A stretch of 64,000 bases of DNA from Verrucomicrobiota bacterium (GCA_003218395.1 QHNJ01000006.1:20543-84542), one strand, 5' to 3'; shown: positions 1 to 14,465, counted from the first letter of the stretch. The notes: generated by a model from the letters alone, not told the origin. A program made the numbers and translations.

Positions 1-1329
1 CTCGTTGGCAAGATTACGCCGAAGAGCGAGACCGAATTGGCGCCGGAAGAACGCCTGCTCCGCGCCATTTTTGGCGAGAAAGCTGCGGACGTGAAAGACA
101 CCTCGCTTACCGTTCCATCTGGCACTTACGGAATCGTGATGGACGTAAAGGTTTCTTCGCGCCGCGAAGTTTCGCGAGAAAAACTCACCCCGGCGGAAAC
201 CAAACGACAGCTCAAAACGATCGGCGAAGAGCATAAACGCAAGAAAGAGGATCTAACGGAGCAGCTGACCGATTCGCTTTCGAATATCCTGCTGGGAGAA
301 AAAATCCCTCTCGATGTTGTAAACGCCGAAACCGGCGAAATCATTATTCCAGCCAATCGTAAGATCACCAAAACACTGTTGCGAAAGCTTGCAAACGTGC
401 ACGATCACATCGAGATCGATCCGAGCCCGATCCGCAATAAGATCCGCGAAATCATTGGTTCTTATGAGCACAAGTTCGCAGAGCTGGAACTCGAACGCGA
501 TCGCGCCACGGACCGCGTGGAGAGCGGCGATGATGTCGATCCGGGGATTATCAAGCAGGTTAAGGTTTATATCGCGAGCAAGCGCAAGTTAAGTGTCGGC
601 GACAAGATGGCTGGTCGCCACGGCAACAAAGGCGTCGTTGCCCGCATCGTGCCTGAAGAAGACATGCCTTTTCTGGCGGACGGAACACCGGTTGAAATTG
701 TCCTTAATCCGCTAGGCGTGCCGAGCCGAATGAACGTCGGGCAGGTCCTGGAAACCCATCTGGGAGTTGCTGCGAAGGCACTCGGATTCAAAGTCGCGAC
801 TCCGGTCTTCGACGGAATCAAGGAGAAAAAAATTCGCGAATATCTCCATGATGCCAAAAAGAAGGAAGGTTTCACCTGGGTGCAGGAAAACGGTAAAGCG
901 CAGCTTTTTGATGGACGCACCGGGGATCCTTTCGATCAAGAAGTGGTGGTTGGCTACATCTATATGATGAAACTGGGCCATTTGGTGGCGGACAAGATTC
1001 ACGCTCGTGCGGTGGGGCCGTACTCGCTCGTCACGCAGCAGCCGCTCGGGGGTAAGGCGCAATACGGCGGACAACGCTTTGGCGAAATGGAGGTCTGGGC
1101 GTTGGAAGCGTACGGAGCCGCCTACACATTGCAGGAGTTGCTCACGGTAAAGTCCGACGACGTGCAGGGACGGACCCGCATCTATGAATCGATCGTCAAG
1201 GGTGACAATTCACTCGAAGCGGGAACACCTGAATCTTTCAACGTGCTCATCAAAGAAATGCAGAGCCTCGGTCTCGACGTGAAGGTCGGTGGCCAGGCAC
1301 CCAGCAGTTTTCTGGAGAACGTCGCATAA
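1..1329 (+). CDS. rpoB: DNA-directed RNA polymerase subunit beta, C-terminal part (5' truncated by window edge)
   Basis: Frame open from base 1; [23 protein letters not shown] and [40 protein letters not shown] are RpoB hallmarks; followed by rpoC. Confidence 0.98.
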   Translation, partial: LVGKITPKSETELAPEERLLRAIFGEKAADVKDTSLTVPSGTYGIVMDVKVSSRREVSREKLTPAETKRQLKTIGEEHKRKKEDLTEQLTDSLSNILLGEKIPLDVVNAETGEIIIPANRKITKTLLRKLANVHDHIEIDPSPIRNKIREIIGSYEHKFAELELERDRATDRVESGDDVDPGIIKQVKVYIASKRKLSVGDKMAGRHGNKGVVARIVPEEDMPFLADGTPVEIVLNPLGVPSRMNVGQVLETHLGVAAKALGFKVATPVFDGIKEKKIREYLHDAKKKEGFTWVQENGKAQLFDGRTGDPFDQEVVVGYIYMMKLGHLVADKIHARAVGPYSLVTQQPLGGKAQYGGQRFGEMEVWALEAYGAAYTLQELLTVKSDDVQGRTRIYESIVKGDNSLEAGTPESFNVLIKEMQSLGLDVKVGGQAPSSFLENVA

Positions 1330-1360
1330 AATTTAAATCGACAAATTACCTGGATAAATC

Positions 1361-5479
<4,119 letters not shown>

Positions 5480-5551
5480 TTCCTGTAGGCATCTGTGCCT
5501 GGCGCTGCCGAATGGATTGGCGTTTCACAGAAACGCCCTACAGTTCGTCTA

Positions 5552-6094
5552 GTGTCGATCGTAACCAAGACCGGCGATAAGGGTGAAACCTCGCTTATGT
5601 ACGGCCGGCGCGTATTGAAGGCTGATCCGCGCGTCGATGCCTACGGGTATGTCGATGAACTGACTGCAGCCCTCGGTCTCGCCCGATCCATTTCGAACGA
5701 AAAGCTTCTTTCGAGTGAAATCTTCGCCGTGCAAAAAGACTTGATCGTTGTGATGGGTGAGCTGGCAACGACGCCGCAAGATCGAGAACGTTACGTCAAA
5801 GATGGCTTTCACGTCGCCACAGCTGCGATGGTCGACCGGATCACAGCCGTAATTGTCGATCTTGAGAAAGACAAATTTCTCTACCCGAAAGACTGGGTCA
5901 TCCCCGGGGGAACGGCGGTTTCGGCGGCTCTCGATTTCGCCCGCGCAACTTGCCGTCGCGCCGAACGGCGCATCGCCACGTTCATGGCCGATGAAAAAGA
6001 TCTTAACCCGGAGATTCTGCGCTACCTGAATCGCCTTTCCGATTTCTGCTGGGTTCTGGCGCGCTACGCAGAGCGGACATCGCGAGCGAAATGA
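5552..6094 (+). CDS. PduO-type cob(I)alamin adenosyltransferase (GTG start)
   Basis: VSIVTKTGDKGETSLMYGRRVLKADPRVDAYGYVDELTAALGLARS is the PduO/MMAB N-terminal signature; RRAERR near C-term. Confidence 0.93.
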   Translation: MSIVTKTGDKGETSLMYGRRVLKADPRVDAYGYVDELTAALGLARSISNEKLLSSEIFAVQKDLIVVMGELATTPQDRERYVKDGFHVATAAMVDRITAVIVDLEKDKFLYPKDWVIPGGTAVSAALDFARATCRRAERRIATFMADEKDLNPEILRYLNRLSDFCWVLARYAERTSRAK

Positions 6095-6180
6095 CGATTG
6101 ATGGAAATTGAATTTGCCACTCGCCGGGTGCAATAGCATATTCGTCACCCGCCGTGCCCCTGCGCCGGCGTGATTTTTTT

Positions 6181-6912
6181 ATGGCTGAGACAACAGAATT
6201 AGTGCCGGAGCTTCTCGAAGCGGGCGTACATTTTGGGCACCAGACAAAGCGGTGGAACCCGAAAATGAAGCCGTTCATTTTCGAGCAGCGCAACCAGATT
6301 TATATCATCAATCTTGATGAAACAGTGAAGCAGCTTCAGCGTGCCACGGGGTTTCTTCAGGAAGTCACCCGCCGCGGAGGCAAGATCTTGTTCGTGGGCT
6401 GCAAGAGACAGGCGCAGCAAGCGATAAAGGAAGCGGCGCTCGCTTGCGGCCAATTTTACGTCAATCAGAGGTGGCTTGGAGGCACGCTGACTAATCTCTC
6501 GACTATTCGCAAGAGCATTGGTCGATTGAAATACATTGAGCAGATCGAGCGATCGCCGGAATACAAGAAGATGGGCAAACAGGAGTTGGCGGCGCTTAAT
6601 CGCGAGGCCGCGAAGCTCCGGCGCAATCTCGATGGGATACTCGAGATGTCGCAGTTGCCCGACGCCTTGGTGGTAATCGACACAACCCGTGAGCAAAACG
6701 CGGTGAATGAGGCGCGACGTCTCGGGATTCCAGTCGTCGCCATCGTCGACACGAACGCCGATCCTGAGCTGATCGACTATCCAATCGCTGGAAACGATGA
6801 TGCGATTCGCGCTATTCGCGTGATTCTGCAAAAGCTCGTGGACGCCATTGTTTCGGCAAGCAGCGAAGCTCGGATTCGCGAGCAGGTCGAAATGGCGGGT
6901 GTGTCGGCATAA
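6181..6912 (+). CDS. rpsB: 30S ribosomal protein S2
   Basis: LLEAGVHFGHQTKRWNPKMKPFIFEQRNQIYIINLDETV; followed by tsf. Confidence 0.98.
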   Translation: MAETTELVPELLEAGVHFGHQTKRWNPKMKPFIFEQRNQIYIINLDETVKQLQRATGFLQEVTRRGGKILFVGCKRQAQQAIKEAALACGQFYVNQRWLGGTLTNLSTIRKSIGRLKYIEQIERSPEYKKMGKQELAALNREAAKLRRNLDGILEMSQLPDALVVIDTTREQNAVNEARRLGIPVVAIVDTNADPELIDYPIAGNDDAIRAIRVILQKLVDAIVSASSEARIREQVEMAGVSA

Positions 6913-7004
6913 AAAGGTTGGAACGCGAAAATCGTTACATCCTAACGGGGGAACATTTAACGATTCAACGCTTTAACGCTTCAACTTTTTAACTTTCCTT
7001 TCCC

Positions 7005-7610
7005 ATGGAAATTGACCCACAACTGGTTAAGCAACTCCGGGAAAAAACCAACGCCGGCTTTATGGATTGCAAGCGCGCTCTTGCAGAGAGCGGCGGTGAA
7101 CTGGAAACAGCAGAAGCAATTTTGCGAATGAAAGGCATCGCCATCGCGGGGAAAAAGGCCTCGCGCCCGGCGAAGGAAGGCATTGTGGCTTCTTATATCC
7201 ACTTGCAGGGGAAAGTCGGAGTGCTCGTGGAAGTGAACTGTGAGACCGACTTTGTGGCAAGGAACGAGAATTTTCGCGAGGTCGTAAAGGACATCACGCT
7301 GCATATCGCTGCCGCGCATCCGCTTTACGTCAGTCGCGCGGATGTTCCGGGCAATCTCATCGAAGCCGAGCGCGAGATCTACAAGGCGCAGCTCAAAGGC
7401 AAACCGGAGAACGTGATGAACAAAATTGTCGAAGGAAAACTCGATAAGTTTTTCAGCACTGTTTGCCTGCTCGAACAGGCTTTCATTAAGAATCCGGACC
7501 AGACGATTGAGGATCTGGTGAAATCGAAGATCGCCGAGCTGGGCGAGAACATCGTTATCCGGCGCTTCACTCGCTATCTCGTTGGCGAACCGGTTCCCGC
7601 CGAGGCATAG
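7005..7610 (+). CDS. tsf: Elongation factor Ts
   Basis: LVKQLREKTNAGFMDCKRALAESGGELETAEAILRMKG and VEVNCETDFVARNENF. Confidence 0.98.
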   Translation: MEIDPQLVKQLREKTNAGFMDCKRALAESGGELETAEAILRMKGIAIAGKKASRPAKEGIVASYIHLQGKVGVLVEVNCETDFVARNENFREVVKDITLHIAAAHPLYVSRADVPGNLIEAEREIYKAQLKGKPENVMNKIVEGKLDKFFSTVCLLEQAFIKNPDQTIEDLVKSKIAELGENIVIRRFTRYLVGEPVPAEA

Positions 7611-7655
7611 ACTGTGTGGCGGCCCCGAAAGCGCTCGGGGCTAAATTCGAAATCA

Positions 7656-9398
7656 ATGGGACTGGCCGAGTACAAAGCGAAGCGCGATTTTCGGAAGACG
7701 GCCGAACCGAAGGGCGGCAAACCTTTGCCAAAAGCAGTGCGGGGTGCGTCTCGCTTTGTCATCCAGAAACATGATGCACGCCGTCTGCATTACGATTTCC
7801 GGCTACAAATGGAAGGCGTCTTGAAATCCTGGGCCGTTCCGAAAGGGCTTCCCTGGAAGAAAGGCGAAAAACATCTGGCAGTAGAAGTCGAAGATCATCC
7901 GATCGAATACGAAGAATTCGAGGGCGTCATTCCCGAAGGAAACTACGGCGGCGGCACGGTGATGGTTTGGGACCGCGGCACTTATTATGTTTACGGAGAG
8001 CAGCCCACGAAATCGTTTCAGGAAGGCAAATTGCATCTCGTCCTTGGTGGCAAAAAAGCCAAAGGCGAATGGACACTCGTGCGCATCCGCGGCGCTGACC
8101 AGAAGAGTCAGTGGCTAATCTTGAAAACTGGAGCAGACGCCAAACCAATTTCCAAAAAACTCGAAGATCAATCGGTCAAGACCGGGCGGACGATGAAACA
8201 AATCGCGCAAGATCGCGATGCCGAATGGGAATCCAATCGCGAGGAAAAAGATGCGAGTGCGACTTCAAAGTTCAAAGCGCGCATCAGAACGGCGAATAAA
8301 AAAAAAGAGGCAGGCCGCAATAAACAAACCGATTCCGGGGTAGGGCGCGACCGCCGGGCGCGCCGAGGAATTATCCCTGAGAACATTCGCGGCGCGCCCG
8401 GCGGTCGCGCCCTACCAGATTTGCCCTCTGCCAAAGCCCGCTTCATCGATCCAACGAAGCCGCGGTTGGTGAAGGACCCGCCCGCCGCGGGAGATTGGAT
8501 TTACGAACTCAAGTTCGACGGAATCCGGCTGATCGTGGTCAAGACCGACAAGAAAGTTTCGCTGTTGTCGCGAAATAAGAATGAATTGGCCGGGCGTTTC
8601 CCGGAAATTGTCGAGGCGGTAAGGAATTTGCCATCGCGCGAATGCGTGATTGACGGCGAAGTGGTCGCGCTCGATGACGAAGGCCGCTCATCGTTTCAAC
8701 TGTTGCAAGCGCGCGAGATGGAAGGACGGAAATTGCCCGTTTATTTCTATGCATTTGACCTGCTTCAGCTCGACGGCAAAACCTTGATCGGGCTGTCATT
8801 GGAGGCGCGGAAAAATGTTCTCGAAAACCTCTGCGCGGACGCAGGCGATCCAATCCGTTACTCGGGCGCGATTGGGGAAGAGGCGAAACCATTGCTCAAA
8901 GAAGTGAAGCGTCGCGGTCTCGAGGGAATTATTGGCAAACAGCGCAACTCGGTTTACGAACCGGGGCGTAGAAGCGGCGCATGGATTAAGCTCAAATGCG
9001 TAAACGAGCAGGAATTCGTCATTGGTGGATACACGCCGCCCCAGGGATCGCGCAAACATTTCGGCGCGATTCTGGTTGGTTATTACAAGAACAAGAAACT
9101 GGTTTTCGCCGGCAAAGTCGGCACCGGCTTCACTGCAAAATCGCTTGCAACTTTACAGAGGAAATTTCAGCAACAAGAAAGGGAGAGTTGTCTGTTTGTC
9201 GATCTGCCATCGAAACAAAACGGGCAATGGGTGCAAGCCATCACGCCCTTCATGATGGGCAAAATGCATTGGGTAAACCCGGTTTTCGTTTGCGAGATTA
9301 AGTTCGCCGAGTGGACCCGCGATAATAAATTGCGTGCGCCGGTTTTTGTCGGATTGCGCGAAGATAAAAAAGCCAGCGAAGTCGTTCGGGAAGTATAA
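7656..9398 (+). CDS. ligD: LigD-type ATP-dependent DNA ligase with N-terminal 3'-phosphoesterase domain, no polymerase domain
   Basis: PE domain FVIQKHDARRLHYDFRLQMEGVLKSWAVPKG...DHPIEYEEFEGVIPEGNYGGGTV; ligase motif YELKFDGIRL and C-terminal OB fold. Confidence 0.93.
   Translation: MGLAEYKAKRDFRKTAEPKGGKPLPKAVRGASRFVIQKHDARRLHYDFRLQMEGVLKSWAVPKGLPWKKGEKHLAVEVEDHPIEYEEFEGVIPEGNYGGGTVMVWDRGTYYVYGEQPTKSFQEGKLHLVLGGKKAKGEWTLVRIRGADQKSQWLILKTGADAKPISKKLEDQSVKTGRTMKQIAQDRDAEWESNREEKDASATSKFKARIRTANKKKEAGRNKQTDSGVGRDRRARRGIIPENIRGAPGGRALPDLPSAKARFIDPTKPRLVKDPPAAGDWIYELKFDGIRLIVVKTDKKVSLLSRNKNELAGRFPEIVEAVRNLPSRECVIDGEVVALDDEGRSSFQLLQAREMEGRKLPVYFYAFDLLQLDGKTLIGLSLEARKNVLENLCADAGDPIRYSGAIGEEAKPLLKEVKRRGLEGIIGKQRNSVYEPGRRSGAWIKLKCVNEQEFVIGGYTPPQGSRKHFGAILVGYYKNKKLVFAGKVGTGFTAKSLATLQRKFQQQERESCLFVDLPSKQNGQWVQAITPFMMGKMHWVNPVFVCEIKFAEWTRDNKLRAPVFVGLREDKKASEVVREV
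8339..8416. repeat. Perfect palindromic element (arms of at least 26 bp, GGTAGGGCGCGACCGCCGGGCGCGCC) inside ligD
   Basis: Left arm 8339-8364 is the exact reverse complement of 8391-8416; 26-nt spacer; total 78 nt, in frame. Confidence 0.97.
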
Positions 9399-9447
9399 AT
9401 TCGGGATTGCACTTGTTCGCGTGGTCAGCCGCAAATATGGTGGCGTG

Positions 9448-9735
9448 ATGAAAGTGATAGTCATCGTCATGCCGAAGGCCGCGGTGCTCGATCCGCAAGG
9501 TAACGCTGTGCGCGATGCGATGCGGCATCTGGGAATGCCGGAGGTGCGCAGCGTCAGGATCGGCAAATACATGGAGATCGATGTCGATGGACAAAATGGC
9601 GACCTTGAGGCGCGATTGCGCGGGCTCTGCCGCGATTTGCTGTCGAATCCAGTGATCGAAGATTACGAGTTACAGAGGTCATCCGCCTCCGCCAAGGCTA
9701 CGGCGCGACAGAGGGAAATCAGTAAAGAGAAATGA
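9448..9735 (+). CDS. purS: Phosphoribosylformylglycinamidine synthase subunit PurS
   Basis: MKVIVIVMPKAAVLDPQGNAVRDAMRHLG...ISNPVIEDYEL-like C-terminus; purQ nearby. Confidence 0.93.
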   Translation: MKVIVIVMPKAAVLDPQGNAVRDAMRHLGMPEVRSVRIGKYMEIDVDGQNGDLEARLRGLCRDLLSNPVIEDYELQRSSASAKATARQREISKEK

Positions 9736-9914
9736 AAGCGCTGCGATATTTTTTCTGTGTAGTGCTGCCGCCGCTCGCGGTACTCATGACGGGCCGCATC
9801 GCCAGTTTCTTTCTCAGTATCATTTTGACTTTGCTCGGCTGGATTCCAGGAGTCATTCACGCGTGCCTGGTGGTGAATGATTATCACGCTGAGCAGCGCG
9901 CCGCCGCGCGTTAG
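9732..9914 (+). CDS. YqaE/Pmp3 (UPF0057) family small membrane protein
   Basis: 60 aa, two TM helices; FFCVVLPPLAVLMTGR...LSIILTLLGWIPGVIHACLVV. Confidence 0.9.
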   Translation: MKALRYFFCVVLPPLAVLMTGRIASFFLSIILTLLGWIPGVIHACLVVNDYHAEQRAAAR

Positions 9915-9921
9915 ATCGACA

Positions 9922-10659
9922 ATGATGAAATTCGCTGTCATCCAGTTTCCCGGTTCAAATTGTGATCAGGATTGCGTCGCCGGGATCAATGATCTCGACG
10001 GCCTGCGTGCGGAATACGTCTGGCACAAGGCAACGTCGCTTGACGATTTTGACGCCATCGTGCTGCCGGGTGGATTCGCGTATGGCGATTATCTGCGTTG
10101 TGGCGCCATCGCGCGTTTTTCGCCAATCATGCAAGCGGTAGTTAGCGATGCGCGCGCCGGCAAGCTCGTGCTCGGTACGTGCAACGGGTTCCAGGTTCTC
10201 TGCGAAGCCGGTCTCTTGCCCGGTGCGCTCGTGCGGAACCGTTCGCTGCGCTTCGTGTGTGACATGGTGACGACGCGCGTGGAAGTGGACGATTCGCCGT
10301 TCACGCATGGCTTCCCGAAAGGGACGCTTCTCCACATGCCTGTTGCGCATGGCGAAGGTTGCTTCTTCGCGGACGCAGAAACCTTGCGAGACCTCAACGC
10401 CTATCGACAAGTGATTTTGCGCTACGCGGACAGCCAAGGCCGGATTGTTCCCGAAGCGAATCCGAACGGTTCGATTGAAAACATCGCCGGCATCTGCAAT
10501 CGCGAACGAAATGTCTTTGGGTTGATGCCTCACCCTGATCGCGCCTCAGATGCGCGACTCGGCAGCCTGGATGGCGCGAGGATTTTCCGGTCGATGATGC
10601 AAACGGTCAGCGCAAGTCGCGCGACGACCTCATCGGATCGCGTAAAGCAGGTCGCGTGA
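9922..10659 (+). CDS. purQ: Phosphoribosylformylglycinamidine synthase subunit PurQ
   Basis: [67 protein letters not shown]. Confidence 0.97.
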   Translation: MMKFAVIQFPGSNCDQDCVAGINDLDGLRAEYVWHKATSLDDFDAIVLPGGFAYGDYLRCGAIARFSPIMQAVVSDARAGKLVLGTCNGFQVLCEAGLLPGALVRNRSLRFVCDMVTTRVEVDDSPFTHGFPKGTLLHMPVAHGEGCFFADAETLRDLNAYRQVILRYADSQGRIVPEANPNGSIENIAGICNRERNVFGLMPHPDRASDARLGSLDGARIFRSMMQTVSASRATTSSDRVKQVA

Positions 10660-11306
10660 GCCTTTTCATTACCGGGACAGATACCGGTGTAGGCAAAACG
10701 CACACCGCGGTCCAACTATTGCGTCTATTGCGCGCCGCGGGAGCCAGCTGCGCCGGAATGAAACCGATCTGTTGCGGAGATCGTCGAGACGCAGAGCTTC
10801 TGCTCGCGGCCAGCAGTGACGGCCTAGCGATCAACGAAATTAATCCAGTCTGGCTGAAGACGCCGGCAGCGCCGATTGTGGGCAGCCTTACCGAGGAGGT
10901 GGACATCGATATCGAGCGTATCCTCGCTGCTTTTCACACTGTTCAGAGTCGGGTTGAGCATGTGCTGGTCGAAGGAGTGGGCGGCTGGATGGTGCCGATT
11001 CGTCCCGACTATTTCATGAGCGATTTGGCCGTCGAAATGAAATTGCCGATCTTGGTGGTGGCGCAGAACCGGCTCGGTTGTCTCAATCACGCGGCGCTCA
11101 CCGTGCGATGCGTTGTAGCCCACAAGCTGCGTTGCGTCGGTGTCGCCTTAAGTGACGCTCTCCCAACGCGCGATATCGCGGCTCTGACCAATGCCGATAT
11201 TCTCAAGAAAATTCTCAACGTTCCATTGTTTGCCGGATTAGGTGAAAATCTGATGGAACTGCCGGCTGACTGGCGAGTTATGATTGATTCGACAAGCGAG
11301 ATCTAG
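10656..11306 (+). CDS. bioD: Dethiobiotin synthetase (GTG start, overlaps purQ stop)
   Basis: LFITGTDTGVGKTHTAVQLLRLLRAAG...VEGVGGWMVPI. Confidence 0.94.
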   Translation: MSLFITGTDTGVGKTHTAVQLLRLLRAAGASCAGMKPICCGDRRDAELLLAASSDGLAINEINPVWLKTPAAPIVGSLTEEVDIDIERILAAFHTVQSRVEHVLVEGVGGWMVPIRPDYFMSDLAVEMKLPILVVAQNRLGCLNHAALTVRCVVAHKLRCVGVALSDALPTRDIAALTNADILKKILNVPLFAGLGENLMELPADWRVMIDSTSEI

Positions 11307-11454
11307 CGTGTCGGCTCGATACAGGACTGTAAAGAAACTGAACACGACCGACAGTTACTCCGCCGGTTTTGCTTCGGAAAACAGGATGGCATCGCGATTG
11401 CTAAGTTTAACGTAATAAACCCTTGCTCCTATGCTCTTACAAAAAACCTTACAT

Positions 11455-11907
11455 ATGAGTCAGCCGGCGGCAGAGTGCAAAGCCCGACTAGCCAGTATCC
11501 AATCATATCGGCGGCAGTTCCTTATGGTGACAAGGGCAACCGTGACTTCATCGAAAACGGTCGATTTCAGCTTTCGCGGCCCGCTTGGTTTTGAGGCTCA
11601 CACAGTCCTTCTGTCGGTCGAGAGTGACTCGCCAGATCAGTATGCGTTCGAGTCCGTGGGCGGCAATATTAACCTTGTGGGAATCGTTGATTTCGCCGAG
11701 ATTCGGCGAACCTGCACGGAGGTCACGCTTGCGGTTCACTATGAGATCAAGAACAAGCTGGTTGCCTGGCTGGATCGGCGCTTGAATTTTGTCGACAGTT
11801 TTGTGACTGCCGAGCTGCGTAGCATCCGAGCGCACTTCGAAGGCATTGCGGCGAGCTACCTCGAGCATGCGCCGGTGTTGCCCGTGCTCCAAACGGCTGG
11901 AGCCTAA
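11455..11907 (+). CDS. Hypothetical protein, SRPBCC-like polyketide cyclase/dehydrase fold suspected
   Basis: Single ORF of about 150 aa; beta-rich pattern only. Confidence 0.5.
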   Translation: MSQPAAECKARLASIQSYRRQFLMVTRATVTSSKTVDFSFRGPLGFEAHTVLLSVESDSPDQYAFESVGGNINLVGIVDFAEIRRTCTEVTLAVHYEIKNKLVAWLDRRLNFVDSFVTAELRSIRAHFEGIAASYLEHAPVLPVLQTAGA

Positions 11908-12127
11908 GAAAACGAAATTCGAAAGAGCCACCAAGCCAACGCTTGGATGGCTCTTTGCCGTACGCGGGCTATTGGAACTGGTCCCAAGAATTGCTCGGAA
12001 GGTGGATCGGGCGCTCCGTCGCGCGATGTTAAGAATGGCGCCTAGGTGCATTATTTGGCGTCAAGGTCGCCGCGATGACGACTGCTCGATCCACGAATCG
12101 CACCCCTGGTTATTTTCGAGACCGCTT

Positions 12128-13303
12128 CTAGCCAATTCGCACTGCGTGCTTTTTGTCGAGGCGAAGAACTTGGCCGGGCTCAAGCCTGATTGTTCCCCTA
12201 GGATCGCGAAGCTTCACGCCATCGAGCTCCACGCTTCCCTGTTTGATCAACCGCGAGGCCTCGCTGCGCGATTTTTGCAGGTTGAACGCTTGCCGATAAA
12301 CGTTCGAAACGAGCGTGACGGCTTCAAGTTTCTCCAGCGTGGTCGCGGAAAACAGCGGCAGGTTGGCATGTTCCAGATCGCGCTTGCTAAAACGCGTGTT
12401 CCATTCATCGAGTGTTTTTTGGGCGAGAGCAGCCGAATGGTAGGTCTGCACGATTTCGCGGGCAAGTTGCTTTTTCGCGTCGAGCGGATGCGCACCGGCT
12501 GCCGGCAAACGGCCAAGTAGTAATGGGTAATAGCGTGCCATCAACTCGTCCGAGACGCTCATCAGCTTCCCGAACATGTCTGCAGCGGACTCGTTGATCG
12601 CGACAAGATTGCCGAGGCTTTTACTCATTTTCTTGGAGCCATCCAAGCCCTCAAGAATCGGAAGGAGAAAAACGACTTGCTGTGGCAGACCTTCCTCTTT
12701 TTGGAAGTCGCGCCCTATCAAAATGTTAAAAAGTTGATCTGTCCCGCCGAGCTCGACATCAGCTTTCACCATCACCGAATCCCAACCTTGCATGATTGGA
12801 TACTGAATTTCGTGCGCACGGATGGCTTGTTGGTTGTCAATCCGAGCTCGGAAATCTTCGCGCTGCAACATTTGTTGTAACGTCACACGGCCGTTTAGGC
12901 GAATGACATCTTCGAACGACATCCCTCGAAACCAGTCACCATTGCAAACGGTCTCCGTCCGCGCCGGATTAAGAATCTTGAATGCCTGCTCACGGTAGGT
13001 CGCTGCATTTGCCATCACTTCCTTATGCGTCAATTGCGGCCGGGTGGCGGATCGACCACTGGGATCGCCAATCATTCCAGTGAAATCACCGATGATGAGA
13101 ATGGCTTGGTGACCCAGGTCTTGAAACTGCCTCAGCTTTCGCAGGACGATACTGTGGCCAAGATGAATGTCTGAAGTAGTTGGATCGACCCCGAGTTTTA
13201 CCCGCAGCGGCCGACCGAGCGCGAGTTTCTCGCGCAATTCAATCTCGCTGATGATCTGCGCGGCGCCTTGTTTTAGAAACGCGAGCGCTTCATCCGGTTG
13301 CAT
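12128..13303 (-). CDS. tyrS: Tyrosyl-tRNA synthetase
   Basis: LRVKLGVDPTTSDIHLGHSIVLRKLRQFQDLGHQAILIIGDFT; KMSKSLGN motif; S4-like C-terminus. Confidence 0.96.
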   Translation of the reverse strand: MQPDEALAFLKQGAAQIISEIELREKLALGRPLRVKLGVDPTTSDIHLGHSIVLRKLRQFQDLGHQAILIIGDFTGMIGDPSGRSATRPQLTHKEVMANAATYREQAFKILNPARTETVCNGDWFRGMSFEDVIRLNGRVTLQQMLQREDFRARIDNQQAIRAHEIQYPIMQGWDSVMVKADVELGGTDQLFNILIGRDFQKEEGLPQQVVFLLPILEGLDGSKKMSKSLGNLVAINESAADMFGKLMSVSDELMARYYPLLLGRLPAAGAHPLDAKKQLAREIVQTYHSAALAQKTLDEWNTRFSKRDLEHANLPLFSATTLEKLEAVTLVSNVYRQAFNLQKSRSEASRLIKQGSVELDGVKLRDPRGTIRLEPGQVLRLDKKHAVRIG

Positions 13304-13337
13304 GATCAAATACAGAATAGCGCACCAGGCTGGCGCG

Positions 13338-13922
13338 CTACTTGTTTTTGTTCAGCAACTCGCGGACCTGCTCGATCGTTAACGGTGGATTCTGCCTGTT
13401 GAGCGCCTTTTGACTCTTGCCCTGATCAAGGAAGGCCCGATTCCCTGCGTAAGAACGGCTGGCAACCTTTTTGTCAGATTGAGGGGCATCACGGACATCA
13501 CGTGCAGTGCGAGTTGCATAAGCAGGTCGAGAATCTCCAACTGCTTGCTGCGACGAAATCCCAGATGCGCTGCGCGTGCCGTGGAAAGATTGAGAATTGA
13601 ATTGTCGCGCCGAAAAGTCGCGTGTTCCGGAAAAGCTTTTCGAATTGGATTTTTCCTGGAGGTAAAATGTGCCAACGGTTGCCTTTTTATTTATGGATGC
13701 CCCATCGGCAATGAATTTTTTGTTCTGCGCGTTATTCCGCAGCGCCGTGTCCGGCCTGAGCAAGCGATCGACGAGCTTGCTTTCTTGATCCTGAGCGCGG
13801 ACGCAAGCGAGAGCAAATAAAACCAACAAACCGGCCGCAAGGGATTTTGCCACGACACCTACGCTGCCGAAATAACGTCTCGTTTGTAAAGCAAATTGTC
13901 TTTTCTCTCTACAACCCAGCAA
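13338..13922 (-). CDS. Hypothetical secreted low-complexity protein
   Basis: ORF with hydrophobic N-terminal segment and Ser/Arg/Gln-rich body. Confidence 0.4.
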   Translation of the reverse strand: MLGCREKRQFALQTRRYFGSVGVVAKSLAAGLLVLFALACVRAQDQESKLVDRLLRPDTALRNNAQNKKFIADGASINKKATVGTFYLQEKSNSKSFSGTRDFSARQFNSQSFHGTRSASGISSQQAVGDSRPAYATRTARDVRDAPQSDKKVASRSYAGNRAFLDQGKSQKALNRQNPPLTIEQVRELLNKNK

Positions 13923-14010
13923 TCAGCGCGTGATGCGAGTGTCGTCTTCGGTTCAGCCGAGGATCGGCTTTTTATTGTTTTCAGTAGCTTACTCGGCAAA
14001 TAATGGGCAC

Positions 14011-14223
14011 ATGTCTGATCATATTTACAAAAAAATTGAGCTGGTTGGTTCCTCGCCGGACGGATTTGAGCAGGCGGTAAAAAATGCGCTTGTACGCGCC
14101 GAGAAGACAGTACGCAACATGCGCTGGTTCGAGGTGGCGGAGACCCGCGGATACATCGAGAACGGCAAGATTGGTCATTGGCAGGTGACACTGAAGATTG
14201 GCTTTACGCTGGAAGACGCGTGA
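14011..14223 (+). CDS. Dodecin family flavin-binding protein
   Basis: [69 protein letters not shown]. Confidence 0.93.
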   Translation: MSDHIYKKIELVGSSPDGFEQAVKNALVRAEKTVRNMRWFEVAETRGYIENGKIGHWQVTLKIGFTLEDA

Positions 14224-14246
14224 GAAACGTCAGGAGAGTAAAATCG

Positions 14247-14465
14247 TTAAACGACGATAAGGAGGCGAAAGAGGCCGCCCAGAATTCGGCCAACCGGCAA
14301 TCGATTCAGAATGTAGCCAACTACAAGCGCGCACAGCAGAGACTCTGCTGGTTTTTCGCGCACGTAATCCTCAGTCTCGCTAAGAACCGTCTCGAACTGT
14401 TCTTTCGCCCAATGCAACCCGCGTTCCGGGAACTCGGCCAACACTTCAGCAGATGAATGATCCAT
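14247..14465 (-). CDS. ElaB/YqjD/DUF883-like small membrane-anchored protein
   Basis: Amphipathic helix then VREKPAESLLCALVVGYILNRLPVGRILGGLFRL, typical ElaB-like C-terminal TM. Confidence 0.6.
   Translation of the reverse strand: MDHSSAEVLAEFPERGLHWAKEQFETVLSETEDYVREKPAESLLCALVVGYILNRLPVGRILGGLFRLLIVV

Noticed and set aside
5480-5551. Cobalamin riboswitch upstream of the adenosyltransferase
   Set aside because: Only about 70 nt is available and it is occupied by a TGTAG palindrome; no B12-box-like core seen
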